Positions 33,775 through 43,686 are shown, counted from the stretch's first letter. The stretch is DNA of 64,000 nt from Edaphobacter modestus (GCF_004217555.1 NZ_SHKW01000008.1:62001-126000); one strand, 5' to 3'. Translations and numbers: made by a program. The notes: generated from the letters alone by a model not told the origin.

Positions 33775-34395
33775 TTACCGCACACAGCTCTTGTGCGCCG
33801 GTATCGCCGCGGACTCGTGCAGATCCATCATCGATATGGGCTTGTCGCAGATGTGGCACTTAATCGTCTGTCCCTCTTCGGTCAGACCGCGCCGCCACGG
33901 CTCAACATGAACCGTCGAGAAGGTCACCGGCTTTGTCACATGCTCATTGCCGAACTGGTCGACAAGCACAACTTTCCTCGTCAGCTTAGCCAGCCCTTCG
34001 ACGATGATCGGCCTGACTGAGAAGTGAATGATTGAAGGCTCATCGTATGGGCCTGCGACGATGAACGGCATGAACACGCCGACAGGCTTTGTCCCTCTGA
34101 GATATGCCTGAACGATTCTCAGCGGGATATCAGACTTATGCGCGAGGTTCGCAAGGATTGTCAGGCAAAGCATGGGCTCCTTGCCCATCGCTCCGACATG
34201 CCACTTAGGCTCCGGCGCCGTCAGCACGATCACGGACAGCTTTGCATCTTTCCCCGGCTTCGATCGCATGCCGAAAAACCTGCGCAGACCATTGAGCGGC
34301 GTGCCTTCCAGCCACGAACGTACTATGGTGGCCCCGAACCATCCCGCGATGGCAACGGCAGGGCCAGCTACAGCGAGCCACTCTTTCCCGGTCAT
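33775..34395 (-). CDS. Membrane-anchored hypothetical protein with C-terminal zinc motif
   Basis: 206 residues. One N-terminal hydrophobic segment (LAVAGPAVAIAGWFGATIV), a beta-rich middle, and an end CHICDKPISMMDLHESAAIP followed by AHKSC, a plausible zinc site. Convergent with the HEPN gene. No family recognised. Confidence 0.55.
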   Translation of the reverse strand: MTGKEWLAVAGPAVAIAGWFGATIVRSWLEGTPLNGLRRFFGMRSKPGKDAKLSVIVLTAPEPKWHVGAMGKEPMLCLTILANLAHKSDIPLRIVQAYLRGTKPVGVFMPFIVAGPYDEPSIIHFSVRPIIVEGLAKLTRKVVLVDQFGNEHVTKPVTFSTVHVEPWRRGLTEEGQTIKCHICDKPISMMDLHESAAIPAHKSCVR

Positions 34396-34480
34396 ATACC
34401 GATTATAAAATTCTGCACGGCTTGATAAGACGTCTCGGCATTGCGTGTTGCCACGCCGTCATGACGCCTCGTCCTGACGG

Positions 34481-34774
34481 GCCGCGACGCTCGCCGAACA
34501 TTACCTGCTGACGGACATGGGTGAAAACGCCGTGCGCCCGAAGTCGGACAATACAATCCCCATCATCGAGCATTATGTGCGCGACTACATGATCAAGCGG
34601 AGGGGGAAGGAACTGGCGGATCACATCAAGCCACTGCCTATCCAGCAATGGCTGCTGTCGCTTCGAAACGAGAAGGGCCCCGCATGAACGACCGTATCGA
34701 AGATCCGCCAGATTATGAACCGTGTCTATAAGGTCGGCCTGCTGCATGAGCGCGTCTCGAAAAACCCGGTATGA
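34481..34774 (+). pseudogene. Tyrosine recombinase (integrase) N-terminal fragment
   Basis: 98 codons reading LAEHYLLTDMGENAVRPKSD, IEHYVRDYMIKRRGKELADH, IKPLPIQQWLLSL, then a TGA at 34685-34687, and TTVSKIRQIMNRVYKVGLLH, ERVSKNPV. This is the SAM-like core-binding domain of phage-type integrases. The stop sits where relatives usually have Trp (AWTTVSKI). No start and no catalytic domain remain. Confidence 0.7.
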
Positions 34775-34855
34775 TGTCGGAATATTAGCGCACAGACCAC
34801 CCCCATCGCACGGGTAGCAACGTGCCACAACACCGAAGACAGAGGAACCCCAAGG

Positions 34856-35716
34856 ATGGCACAACCTCAAACAGATGACCTATTTGAAAAGTGTTTCGCG
34901 AGAATTGATAGGGCCGTCTACCACTCCAACGAGGCTGCGGACACCTGGAATAAGCTTGATGTGCTTGGCTTGCACGGAATTTCCCTCCGTATCGAGAGCG
35001 ATGGAACTGGTGAGTTCAATGTGCGTCAGCTAGGACCTCTTCCGCAGACTCTCGAACTCCTCATAGGCGAGTACCTTTATCAGTTGAGAGCAGCTCTAGA
35101 CGGTGCCACCTACGCATGTGCAATCGAGGATTCAGGTCAAAATCCTCCCGCAAAAGCTTCAACCATCGAATTTCCGATTTGCGGTAGCATCGCTGATTGG
35201 CCTAAACAAGCGCGGAAAATTGCCCAGCTCAATCCGGGCAGGAGGCGGTTCATCGAAGCCCTCCAGCCGTTCGCAGAACCATCCGTGGATGCCTCGCTTC
35301 GTATCGCAAACGCAAATCGTTCGCTCGGCCTCCTAAACGATTTAGCTCGTCTCGATCGACATCGCCGGCTTCACACATTTTTCACGACTATTGGAACGGA
35401 CGCGCCGATTTTGGATCTTCCGGAGGGAGTTTCGCTGAAGTCGCTCGTTATTCGGCCTTCATCCGACCACACGGGGCCTATAGCCAGATTCTCCCTCGAC
35501 GGTTGGCGAGAGGGCATGGAGTTGCACGCAAATCCAAACGCCGATATTGAGCTGTCTCTCGAAGGTATGCCACCGGCTGCGCACAACAATGACACATTCG
35601 CCAACAGGCTCAAATCCATTGTGATGAATGTTCGCATCGTTATTTCTTTGCTTCAGAAGAATTCGTGGATCGAGCCTGCCAGCTCTAGGTTGAGTATTAG
35701 TGGGATTGTTTCTTGA
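34856..35716 (+). CDS. Hypothetical protein
   Basis: 286 residues. Contains LLIGEYLYQLRAALDGATYA and LGLLNDLARLDRHRRLHTFF, a pattern shared by a widespread unnamed family that may contain HEPN-like helices. No signal peptide. Its end overlaps the convergent DUF4238 gene by 20 bases. Confidence 0.55.
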   Translation: MAQPQTDDLFEKCFARIDRAVYHSNEAADTWNKLDVLGLHGISLRIESDGTGEFNVRQLGPLPQTLELLIGEYLYQLRAALDGATYACAIEDSGQNPPAKASTIEFPICGSIADWPKQARKIAQLNPGRRRFIEALQPFAEPSVDASLRIANANRSLGLLNDLARLDRHRRLHTFFTTIGTDAPILDLPEGVSLKSLVIRPSSDHTGPIARFSLDGWREGMELHANPNADIELSLEGMPPAAHNNDTFANRLKSIVMNVRIVISLLQKNSWIEPASSRLSISGIVS

Positions 35717-36698
35717 CCCCAGCGCACTCCCTGAGGAACGTCAGATATTCCTCCGAATTGGAGAAAACGCGAAGCCTGCTGTGATCGAGCATCAACTGGT
35801 TGTAGCGGTGCGCATCGTCAATCGAAACCTGATTGTTGAACTTTCCGGTCGGCGTTGATTTCTCTAAATAGAGCATTGCCTGCGTTGGGCTGAGCGGGTA
35901 GTAAAGCTCCATCTTTTCCGGAACATCGAAGCTTTTCCCGTTGGTTAGCATGTTGATGATCGGCTGGTCCGACGTTATGAATGGGACTTCTGTGTCATTG
36001 TCGAGAACGACAATTTGAAAATTCCTCCGATCGACAAAGAATGATCCACCGGCCTCGATGGCCATGATGTGACTCAGAACGTCCCAAACTCGTTCCATAT
36101 CATCGAACAGCACATTTTCCTTCTGGAGAACCCGTTCTTTTACAGCTTTAGTCCTGAAATACTGCACAAACAAGCCATGAATGAAGTCGATTGCCCTCTT
36201 AGGGTCTTCATAGAAGCTGAAATCACGTTGCTTGATTAATTCGAGGAAGGGCCAGAATCGACGCTCAATGGAGGCGTGGTAGTTCTCGTTCAAGTTTGCT
36301 ATAGCTACCGCAAGCAGGTGCCCTGCTTGCGCTATTGCAGCGTCGCTCATATCGTCTTCGGAGGCGCCTCGCTCGACTACGCGTTGCTGTTGTTCCGCAA
36401 TGCGCTGCTCGAGCAATGCCTTTAGACGCGTTGGCAGAAGGTACATCTGGAGGAAACGCTTGTGGCTGTCCCGGCCATGTTCCCGCAATCCGTCGATAAA
36501 TAGCTTCAGGCAGTCGACGTCTGGAACCGTAAGTTCTTTCAGTCTGTAGAAGTCATTTTCCCCGCCGACGACAGTCAGGCCCGAACGGCTGACCTTTCCG
36601 TAGCCGAGCCACGCGATACGCTCGTCCGCGTCGGCCCAGGCCAACAGATATTGTCGCGGCGTATGGTGGTGATAGATTTTCGGCTGCTCAGTTTCCAT
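35697..36698 (-). CDS. DUF4238 domain protein
   Basis: 333 residues. N-terminal KIYHHHTPRQYLLAWAD and the central VPFITSDQPIINMLTNG and YYPLSPTQAMLYLE are DUF4238 hallmarks. The family has conserved His and Asp residues and is found near phage-defence and mobile genes; biochemical role unknown. Monocistronic. Confidence 0.8.
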   Translation of the reverse strand: METEQPKIYHHHTPRQYLLAWADADERIAWLGYGKVSRSGLTVVGGENDFYRLKELTVPDVDCLKLFIDGLREHGRDSHKRFLQMYLLPTRLKALLEQRIAEQQQRVVERGASEDDMSDAAIAQAGHLLAVAIANLNENYHASIERRFWPFLELIKQRDFSFYEDPKRAIDFIHGLFVQYFRTKAVKERVLQKENVLFDDMERVWDVLSHIMAIEAGGSFFVDRRNFQIVVLDNDTEVPFITSDQPIINMLTNGKSFDVPEKMELYYPLSPTQAMLYLEKSTPTGKFNNQVSIDDAHRYNQLMLDHSRLRVFSNSEEYLTFLRECAGVKKQSH

Positions 36699-37298
36699 GG
36701 AATAAGATTATCGCTCAGCCACACCGACCTGGAGAGTCGTTCCTTGATGAGGCTCCGTCGGTATCGTAAAGGCCGTTGTGTTGATTAACTGGTGACAGCT
36801 CAGCACCCTTTTCGGCACCCAGATTTGATGAAAAGTCCCGGGCTTGGGTGAAAACCTCTGCCGTGTAGAGGCAAAGATCTTCATTCGCTCGTATGAAGTT
36901 GGGTTTGTGTTTACCGAGAGAGCTCGTTGGGACTAATTTATCGATAACAGGCCAAAGCGCTCATTGAACGCTCTTAAGGATGATCGCAACGATAGTCTTC
37001 GAAAACACCGTTCTCGTTACTAATGACTGCATGGGTGGAAATGCAAAGATATGGTTCATTTCCGTGAGAAGTGCCAAATTATGCTTTAGCTCGGCCAAAT
37101 TATGCTTTATCTGAGAGCGGTGATTGTTGTTTGTGTCGAATAAAGGTCAGGTCGGTTTGTCCTGATAAACTTCGCTGTTCTTCGTCGGAGCAGTTGTCAA
37201 GCACGCGAAAACACATCGGTTGCTAACAAGCGTGCTGCTGTAGGCCGGCGGCCGTGATTTGTGGGGTAGAATCGCGGAACAATGGAAGGGGGTTCCCC
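36699..37298. other. Intergenic stretch with a tandem 16-bp repeat
   Basis: 600 bases without a supported gene. At 37073-37088 and 37094-37109 the sequence GCCAAATTATGCTTTA is perfectly repeated with a 21-bp period. This could be an operator or an orphan transposon end. Confidence 0.5.
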
Positions 37299-37814
37299 GT
37301 GACGACGGCGAAACCGAAGGCCGCAGCAAAGAAAGCGAGCAGAAGAAAAGCGAAGACGGCACGCCCAGACATTATGCCGACGATGGATCGGGCAGAGTTC
37401 AATCGATTATTACGCAGGGCAGACTTTGAAGAGGAACTACCTGATGATCGTCTGCTCCTGACATTTCTCTTCTTCAAAGCAAAGGGCGATGCGTTGATCT
37501 CCGCGATGGAGGCACTACGGTACGAGATCGTGAAGCGCGAACTCGATAACATGGACGCCGATGGCGAACTTGATGATGAAGAATCCACGTACGTCACGAT
37601 CTGGAATGAAGAAGATATGCCTGAACAAGTATCGGGTTTGATCCTCATCGAGGCGGATTCACTGATTATTCGTCTCGTACTGGAGGCAATCTACCTACTA
37701 CCAATTGTTTCTCCTGGCATATTGCGGATTCCACATGAGGATGAAGAATTGCGAGACATGTTCGCTGACTTCGAGCCTCAGATTGAAATCGTCGTTGCTG
37801 GCGCGAAGAAATAG
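37299..37814 (+). CDS. Hypothetical protein
   Basis: 171 residues from a GTG at 37299 with GGAAGGGGG upstream. Basic, Lys/Ala-rich start (about 1-25) then an acidic helical body, DEESTYVTIWNEEDMPEQVS. Resembles small plasmid proteins with a DNA-binding tail; no family recognised. Confidence 0.5.
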   Translation: MTTAKPKAAAKKASRRKAKTARPDIMPTMDRAEFNRLLRRADFEEELPDDRLLLTFLFFKAKGDALISAMEALRYEIVKRELDNMDADGELDDEESTYVTIWNEEDMPEQVSGLILIEADSLIIRLVLEAIYLLPIVSPGILRIPHEDEELRDMFADFEPQIEIVVAGAKK

Positions 37815-37877
37815 GATTGTTCTGGGCGGCCGGCCGCGAGACCGAACCGCCCTTATTGGGGACATTGACGTCCAGGC

Positions 37878-38693
37878 TTACGCCCACGCGAACTGCCCTT
37901 GCTCTGCATTGGCCGCGGACACCGACTCTCTGAAGACGGTCTCGCGATACGCAATGATGCGCTTGCGGAAGCTACCCGGTTCACGCAGTTCCGCCTCTCC
38001 GAGGCCAGCAACATAGTCTCCTACGACGGAATAGTCCCATCCTGCGCAATACCATGTTCCGTCCGGTTTTTGCAGCAGCCGTTCATACTCCTCTACCTTC
38101 AGGACTGCAGGAACCTGCACATCGAATCCCTTGGCAGGCTTCGGAGCATAGCCAAGATCTGGTCTGCGTGGATGGTACGCGGCTTCCTCACCGCGGATGA
38201 TTCGCCACGGCATTTGATGCCCAAGCGCCGCCATGATCACGTCGCTATCACGGTGAAGGCTCAATTCTACCGATTCCCCTGCCGCGAGACGGTCTGCTAC
38301 ATCGGACCTCCCCATATCGGAGAGTCTTTGCAGGGCAGCTTCAGATGCCTTTTTCGGGATGGCATCGTACATCGAATCGGTGCCGATCTTGAGGACGATA
38401 TTCAGATCCGGCATCTCATGGGGCGCTTCGAGCTCCTTCAGCCAGCCAGCGATCATGCTTTCGGGCTTGATGTCGCCTTGTCGAGATTGAAGACTGCCTC
38501 CCTCGCAATTTGATGCACAACGGAAGATCCGCTGCATGACACCGTCCAAGCGTCCGATAAAGCCGCAGCTCCAATGAGGAGTGTGTGGATAGCAGTTCTT
38601 TTCGTAGGTCTCCTCGAAAAGAACGTAGATGATGTCTCCGGCTGGCGCCTTGAATGCAGCCGCACGCTTGCCTGTGATTACTGTTGCTCCCAT
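37878..38693 (-). CDS. Hypothetical protein
   Basis: 271 residues. A Cys/His-rich region near the N-terminus (NCYPHTPHWSCGFIGRL) may bind metal; the rest is mixed. The clean frame and normal composition support a real gene. No family recognised. Confidence 0.55.
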   Translation of the reverse strand: MGATVITGKRAAAFKAPAGDIIYVLFEETYEKNCYPHTPHWSCGFIGRLDGVMQRIFRCASNCEGGSLQSRQGDIKPESMIAGWLKELEAPHEMPDLNIVLKIGTDSMYDAIPKKASEAALQRLSDMGRSDVADRLAAGESVELSLHRDSDVIMAALGHQMPWRIIRGEEAAYHPRRPDLGYAPKPAKGFDVQVPAVLKVEEYERLLQKPDGTWYCAGWDYSVVGDYVAGLGEAELREPGSFRKRIIAYRETVFRESVSAANAEQGQFAWA

Positions 38694-38848
38694 TTGGGGA
38701 TCCTTTCAAGGTGGCGGCAGCGCCACGAGGTATCAACGATGAAGAGGGGTTGAGCTACTCGGCAAGTCTAGATCGAGTCGAAACGCCGGAAGGTGAGGCG
38801 GTGCGCCAACTCGCGGCGTACTCGTACACGACGAGGGCCTCGGGCTGG

Positions 38849-39070
38849 CTAGTGCAGGAGTTTCGTCTGCTGCTTTTCGCAACGAGGGCACATCTTTGTC
38901 CATTTTGGTATGACATCTTCAACCTCTGTCCACCCGGCACTGCGTCTGCCGTGTACTTTCCCACACAGAGCTTTGTATTCTCCGGGAGCAAGGAGATGAA
39001 CGAGGACACCAGAGTCCCTTTCAGCACCATTCGTGCACCTCCCCAGCATTCTCACCTTTAGAAATTTCAT
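38849..39070 (-). CDS. Small protein with Cys pairs
   Basis: 73 residues from the ATG at 39070, with GAGGACAGG upstream. It ends in KMCPRCEKQQ; another Cys lies in ALCGKVHG. Possible small zinc protein. The competing frame at 38755-39030 is less protein-like. Confidence 0.5.
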   Translation of the reverse strand: MKFLKVRMLGRCTNGAERDSGVLVHLLAPGEYKALCGKVHGRRSAGWTEVEDVIPKWTKMCPRCEKQQTKLLH

Positions 39071-39104
39071 CCTGTCCTCTTTCCTCGGGATGATGATGAA
39101 TGAA

Positions 39105-39749
39105 TCAGGCTGCGACCGTTTCCTGAGTCGGAGCCTTCTGGTAGAGGGCCAGCGCGAAGTTCTCGGAGTCCCAGGCGTGTTTCTCGCCAGTCGCCTTCGA
39201 GAACTGGCAATTCTGAGCCAACTCCCATGCGCGATCCTGCAAGACTGTGTCTGTGTCTGGTTCCCGGTCGAGGCGACATGCAGACAGAGCAATGTAAGCG
39301 GTGGAACCATCAGCGAGCGTAAGCCCAACGCGAGTGTTATCGCGTCCAGGCCGGTTATAGCCTTTGTCGTAAAACTTCCCGTAAGCCGCCGACCAGAACA
39401 CTACGCCGGCAGTACCGACAGGAATAGTGAGCCCTTTGTGCTTGCAATTGCGGAGCAGCCGAAGTTTCGTGCCACGCTCCACCTTTGAAGGCTCCAATAC
39501 ATCGCTGTATTCAGCAGCCCGGATGGCTGTAAAGATGAAGTTCTTGAGCGCCTGTAGTGCGCGCTGGAGGATTGCTAAGTCGGAGATTGGATGTCCGAGA
39601 TCAGGGCCGTGACCAGGGGCATACCCCGCGAAGCGAGTAGAACCAGACATGATCCCGCGAATCTGGTTGCTTTCGTCGTCGAATACTGACACCCAAAAGT
39701 CCGAGTCACTGTAGCCGTTATCTTCCCACTCTGTGAGCCTGTGTAGCAT
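39105..39749 (-). CDS. Hypothetical protein with palindromic leader
   Basis: 214 residues. A central beta region (KGLTIPVGTAGVVFWSAAYG) suggests an SH3-like fold. No family recognised. The second copy of the palindromic element lies 23 bases upstream of its start, as in the methyltransferase gene. Confidence 0.55.
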   Translation of the reverse strand: MLHRLTEWEDNGYSDSDFWVSVFDDESNQIRGIMSGSTRFAGYAPGHGPDLGHPISDLAILQRALQALKNFIFTAIRAAEYSDVLEPSKVERGTKLRLLRNCKHKGLTIPVGTAGVVFWSAAYGKFYDKGYNRPGRDNTRVGLTLADGSTAYIALSACRLDREPDTDTVLQDRAWELAQNCQFSKATGEKHAWDSENFALALYQKAPTQETVAA

Positions 39750-39772
39750 TTTTTAACCCCTGTTGTCGAAAT

Positions 39773-39821
39773 GAAGCATAACTTTGCGTTTGCGCAAGGT
39801 TATGCTTCCTACCAAAAGTTG
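39773..39821 (-). promoter_or_regulatory. Palindromic leader element, copy 2
   Basis: Same 11-bp core arms (ATAACTTTGCG/CGCAAGGTTAT) and the same attached CTACCAAAAGTTG as copy 1. The outer five pairs differ (GAAGC/GCTTC here, AAACC/GGTTT in copy 1) yet remain complementary, with centre TTTG against CACG. Confidence 0.6.
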
Positions 39822-39838
39822 TACCTCTCTGAAAATAC

Positions 39839-40261
39839 TTAGAAATAAAGCATGATTTGGACTGGAGGCCGTCCGCGCGCTGACAGCTGTTTGATGATAT
39901 CCAGGGCATCTTTTGCCACCATCAAAAGCTGTGGTCCAGTCAGTGGAGTTTCTTCTCTTGTGATGCCAAGTGCCACTGCGATCTTTACAAGAGCTTCCGC
40001 CATCAATCTGACTTGGTGATCAGTATCCGGGTCAATCTTTGTCCCAAGATTACCGCCAACAGTTATCAGTGCAGCCTGATCCGTGTGGTGAGTCTCCACT
40101 ACCGTTGCGGCGTTTACATGCCCGCGGGCGGAGACATGGACCGGAGTGCCTGTTCTGCTGACTTCCATGATGGCCGCAACCAATTTGGTTGCAAAGTCGG
40201 GGTCGTTCTTGATGTTGGCCAGGCCATCATTCCTGACGATCACGGTGGTGTTATATCCCAT
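39839..40261 (-). CDS. Hypothetical phage/plasmid-type protein
   Basis: 140 residues from the ATG at 40261 (TGGAG upstream). Starts MGYNTTVIVRNDGLANIKND, a pattern recurring in small phage and plasmid proteins. Central VHVSARGHVNAATVVETHHT. Function unknown. Follows the terminator of the nrdJ gene. Confidence 0.5.
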   Translation of the reverse strand: MGYNTTVIVRNDGLANIKNDPDFATKLVAAIMEVSRTGTPVHVSARGHVNAATVVETHHTDQAALITVGGNLGTKIDPDTDHQVRLMAEALVKIAVALGITREETPLTGPQLLMVAKDALDIIKQLSARGRPPVQIMLYF

Positions 40262-40311
40262 ACAAACTCCAGTGCGCACAGTTTGCGGACTACTTCGGTT
40301 TAACCTTGAGC

Positions 40312-40349
40312 AAAAGTGGAAGGGCCGCACCAGTGTGTCGGTGCGGCCC
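40312..40349 (-). terminator. Intrinsic terminator of nrdJ
   Basis: Ten-pair stem GGGCCGCACC/GGTGCGGCCC, eight-base loop, followed on the minus strand by TTCCACTTTTG. About 200 bases past the nrdJ stop. Confidence 0.7.
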
Positions 40350-40550
40350 AAGTGATTCAGTCGTCTTAGTGGGGTTATGGTTGTTGTTGGATAACTACCC
40401 GATGAACGCTAATGCAAAGAACCAGGTTCGGGACTTGATTGCGGATCGTGATAGCCGCATAGAGTGAACCAGCGAATTTTCACCTATGACTACGAACTGG
40501 AGCAGCAGCCGGGGTATTCTGCTGCGGGCGGGCCTGCTCCAAGTAAAGAC

Positions 40551-42106
40551 TCAACTACACCCTGTATTGGCGCCACAGGTACATTTGAAGCATTTCGATC
40601 CGCTCGCTTGCATGATCGATCCGCAGACGCCACAGGTCGGTGCATCACCGAAGCCAGGAGTTGCAGCGGCCGCCTCTGTGGGAGCAGAAGCGACCGCTTG
40701 CGAAACGGCTGTTGGAGACGCCACAAAGAGGCTCATCTGCTCACCATCGAGAAAGCGATGTTTTAGCCAGCGTCCTATGTAGTCCATAGGGGATTTCGCG
40801 TAGCCCATAATCTCGTTCCCGGTCCAGCCTGACGGCTCAAATCGGGTATGGGAGAGTTTGTCGCAGATGCTGGCAAGCGGTACGCCATGTTGCAGTGCAA
40901 CCGAAACCATCATTGCGAATGAGTCCATCAATCCGGAGATGGTCGAACCCTCCTTGGACATGCGGATGAAGACTTCACCCGGTTGCCCATTCCCATAGAG
41001 ACCAACGGTGAGGAATCCCTCGTGGCCGCCGAAAGCAAACTTGTGCGTCACCGCCATGCGATCATCCTGCAGGCGATGCCGTCGAGCTTGTGGAGGTGCA
41101 TTGAGGTCCGGAGCTGCCGTCAGCGAGGTGGGCGCAGATTCAACGGCATGAGAGGGATTGGTTGATTCCTTCGTGACGCTGACAGGTTGAGCGGACTTCG
41201 AACCGTCGCGATAGATCGCGATGGCCTTCAGCCCCTTCTTCCACGCCATGATGTAGGCATCAGCGATGTCTTCGACAGTGGCGTTGTTGGGCAGATTGAC
41301 GGTCTTGGAGATCGCACCCGACAAGAATGGCTGAACTGCTGCCATCATGTCGACGTGTCCCTGCCAGCGGATTGAACGAACTCCGTTGGTAGGGGTGAAC
41401 GCTCCATCGAAGACTGGCAAGTGCGCGTCTAGAAGGTCTGGTGCGCCCTCGATCGTTCCCTGCGCTTCGATGTAAGCAACGATGCGCTCGATCTCTGCTT
41501 CGGTATAACCGAGTTGAGATAGACCAGCCTTCACAGCACCGTTGACGATCTTCAGATTACCGCCACCTACGAGCTTCTTGTAGCTGACGATTGAGATGGA
41601 GGGCTCGACACCTGTGGTGTCACAATCCATCATGAAACCAATGGTGCCAGTGGGTGCGAGAACAGTCACCTGTGAGTTGCGGAAACCAAAGGAACTTCCC
41701 AGATGGATTGCGCCGAGCCACAACTGGTTCGCACTCGCAGCGATCGCATACGCAGCGAACGAATACGCCACGTCCTTTGCAGACACAGCAAGCGCTTTGC
41801 TGGCTTCAAAGTGCAACTCCATTACGTCAAGAAAGTAATCGGAGTTGAGGGAATAGCCGGGGAAAGCACCGCTTGTTGAGGAGTTCTCGATCGCGCCGGC
41901 AGCCTCAATGCGTGGGAGCTTCGAGGCGATCTCAGCCGAAGCGAGATTGGCCGCTGCTCCCATCAACGAGGTGATTGCAGCTGCCACCGCACGCCCTTCC
42001 TCCGAGTCATACGGCAGACTCAGATTCATCAACAGAGCGCCGAGATTGGCATAGCCAAGACCAAGGGGGCGAAAATCATGCGAGTTTCGCGCAATCGCTC
42101 CGTTGG
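40551..42106 (-). CDS. nrdJ: Class II ribonucleotide reductase, C-terminal part
   Basis: Carries the second half of the B12-dependent ribonucleotide reductase: after the frame joint it reads RPLGLGYANLGALLMNLSLP, then FPGYSLNSDYFLDVMELHFE, VLAPTGTIGFMMDCDTTGVE, a helix-rich C-terminus and a zinc-ribbon end CGVCGSIM...CFKCTCGANTGC. The natural frame enters from 42029-43405 by adding one base near 42105; an ATG at 42032 lets this part appear as a separate frame. NrdJ makes deoxyribonucleotides without oxygen, using adenosylcobalamin. Confidence 0.85.
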
Positions 42107-43405
42107 GTAGCCGGACAAGTCAACGAGAATGTCCTGAGCGATGATGAGTAAACGTACAGCCGCTGTGAAGCGGTCGACGTCAAACTCTCCATTCGGCTTC
42201 AAAAACTTGAGGAGATTGAAACTCGCCAAGTTGCAGGCCGAATCGTCCAGGAACATGTACTCCGAACAGGGGTTCGAAGCGTTGATGCGTCCCGATGCCT
42301 TCGATGTGTGCCATTTGTTGATGGTCGTGTCGAACTGCATACCGGGGTCGCCACAGCTCCACGTCTCCTCGGCGATCTGCCTCAGAATGTCGGCTGCCTT
42401 CACCGTCTCGGTTACTGCTCCTCCTGCACGGGCTTTGAGTTCCCAGTCGCGGCCATCTTCAGCCGCCTGCACGAACTCGTCTGTGACTCGCACTGAGTTG
42501 TTCGCGTTCTGGAAGAAGATCGACGCGTAGGCTTCCGAATCGGGACCGTTGCCGTCATAGCCTTCGCGCATGAGCGCCTGGGCCTTCTTCTCTTCCTTCC
42601 CCTTGGCCGCGATGAACTCCTCGATATCCGGGTGGTCAGCATCGAGGATCACCATCTTGGCGGCGCGGCGAGTTTTGCCGCCCGACTTGATGACGCCGGC
42701 GAAGGCGTCGAAGCCACGCATGAAGCTGAGCGGACCAGACGCGGTTCCACCGCCTGAAAGCTGTTCATTGGATCCACGAATGACGGAAAGATTTGTTCCC
42801 GTACCGGAGCCCCACTTGAAAAGCATTCCTTCGGTCTTGACGAGGGTGAGGATCGACTCCATCGTGTCCTGCACGGAGTTGATGAAGCAGGCGCTGCACT
42901 GAGGAGTCTGGTAACCATGCTCTCCGTAGGCGACCCTCTTCGAGTTGGGGTACCAGGACCAGCTACCGGCCTTGTTCTCAGGCTCCAGTTTGTGGCAACC
43001 CACGTTGAACCATACGGGTGAGTTGAACGCGGCGTACTGATCGACCAGGAGAAAGGTGAGATCCGCTTTGAAGTTGTTTGCGCTCTCACTGCTCTCGAAA
43101 TATCCAGCCTCCTGGCCTGCCTCGCTGATGGTATCGACAACGCGACCAATGAGCGGCTTGACGCTCGACTCTCGCTCGGGGGTGCCCATGGCGCCGTGGA
43201 AGTATTTGCTGGCAACAATGTTCGTGGCGGTCTGGGACCAAGACTTTGGGACTTCGACGTTCTTCTGCTCGAAGACGACCTTGCCGGAATTGGACTGAAT
43301 GAGCGCATCGCGCAGTTCAAATTCGACACCATCGAAGCCGTCCTGGCCGTTCTGCGTGAATTTGCGCTCGATTACGAGGCCTTCAGTTTTAGTGGTTGTG
43401 CTCAT
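42029..43405 (-). CDS. nrdJ: Class II ribonucleotide reductase, N-terminal part (frameshifted)
   Basis: Starts at the ATG at 43405 (MSTTTKTEGLVIERKF). Class II signatures: AAFNSPVWFNVG, QCSACFINSV, FKWGSGTGTNLSVIRGSNEQ, GGKTRRAAKMVILDADHPDI and NPCSEYMFLDDSACNLASFN with the active-site loop. Near residue 433 the family pattern RPLGLGYANLGAL is lost in this frame and continues in the other one. One added base gives 952 codons, the normal length of NrdJ. Either a sequencing error or a recent inactivating mutation. Confidence 0.85.
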   Translation of the reverse strand: MSTTTKTEGLVIERKFTQNGQDGFDGVEFELRDALIQSNSGKVVFEQKNVEVPKSWSQTATNIVASKYFHGAMGTPERESSVKPLIGRVVDTISEAGQEAGYFESSESANNFKADLTFLLVDQYAAFNSPVWFNVGCHKLEPENKAGSWSWYPNSKRVAYGEHGYQTPQCSACFINSVQDTMESILTLVKTEGMLFKWGSGTGTNLSVIRGSNEQLSGGGTASGPLSFMRGFDAFAGVIKSGGKTRRAAKMVILDADHPDIEEFIAAKGKEEKKAQALMREGYDGNGPDSEAYASIFFQNANNSVRVTDEFVQAAEDGRDWELKARAGGAVTETVKAADILRQIAEETWSCGDPGMQFDTTINKWHTSKASGRINASNPCSEYMFLDDSACNLASFNLLKFLKPNGEFDVDRFTAAVRLLIIAQDILVDLSGYPTERLRETRMIFAPLVLAMPISALC

Positions 43406-43450
43406 ATGAATGTGGCACCGCAACGCGGCGCATCTCCTTTTGGAATCTTC

Positions 43451-43681
43451 CTAGTTGTTATCGGCCCAGAGGGGAGGCTGCGTAACGCATTTACGCTCAA
43501 ACGTGAGGTCGGCTACCTTCCGACGCCACAGCTCTACGCTTCGCTCTGCGCGCTTGAGCTTCAACTCGGCCTCTTTGAGCTTCCGCTGGGCGCGGGCGAG
43601 CTTCTTGGATTGCGATGGATGCGGTTTAGACAATGACGGGCCCTCACGAACAGCAACTTGCACAGAATCGAGTGTACCCAT
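43451..43681 (-). CDS. Small basic coiled-coil protein
   Basis: 76 residues; the middle KKLARAQRKLKEAELKLKRA is a highly charged heptad helix. No family. Lies 45 bases upstream of nrdJ on the same strand. Confidence 0.45.
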   Translation of the reverse strand: MGTLDSVQVAVREGPSLSKPHPSQSKKLARAQRKLKEAELKLKRAERSVELWRRKVADLTFERKCVTQPPLWADNN

Positions 43682-43686
43682 GACAA

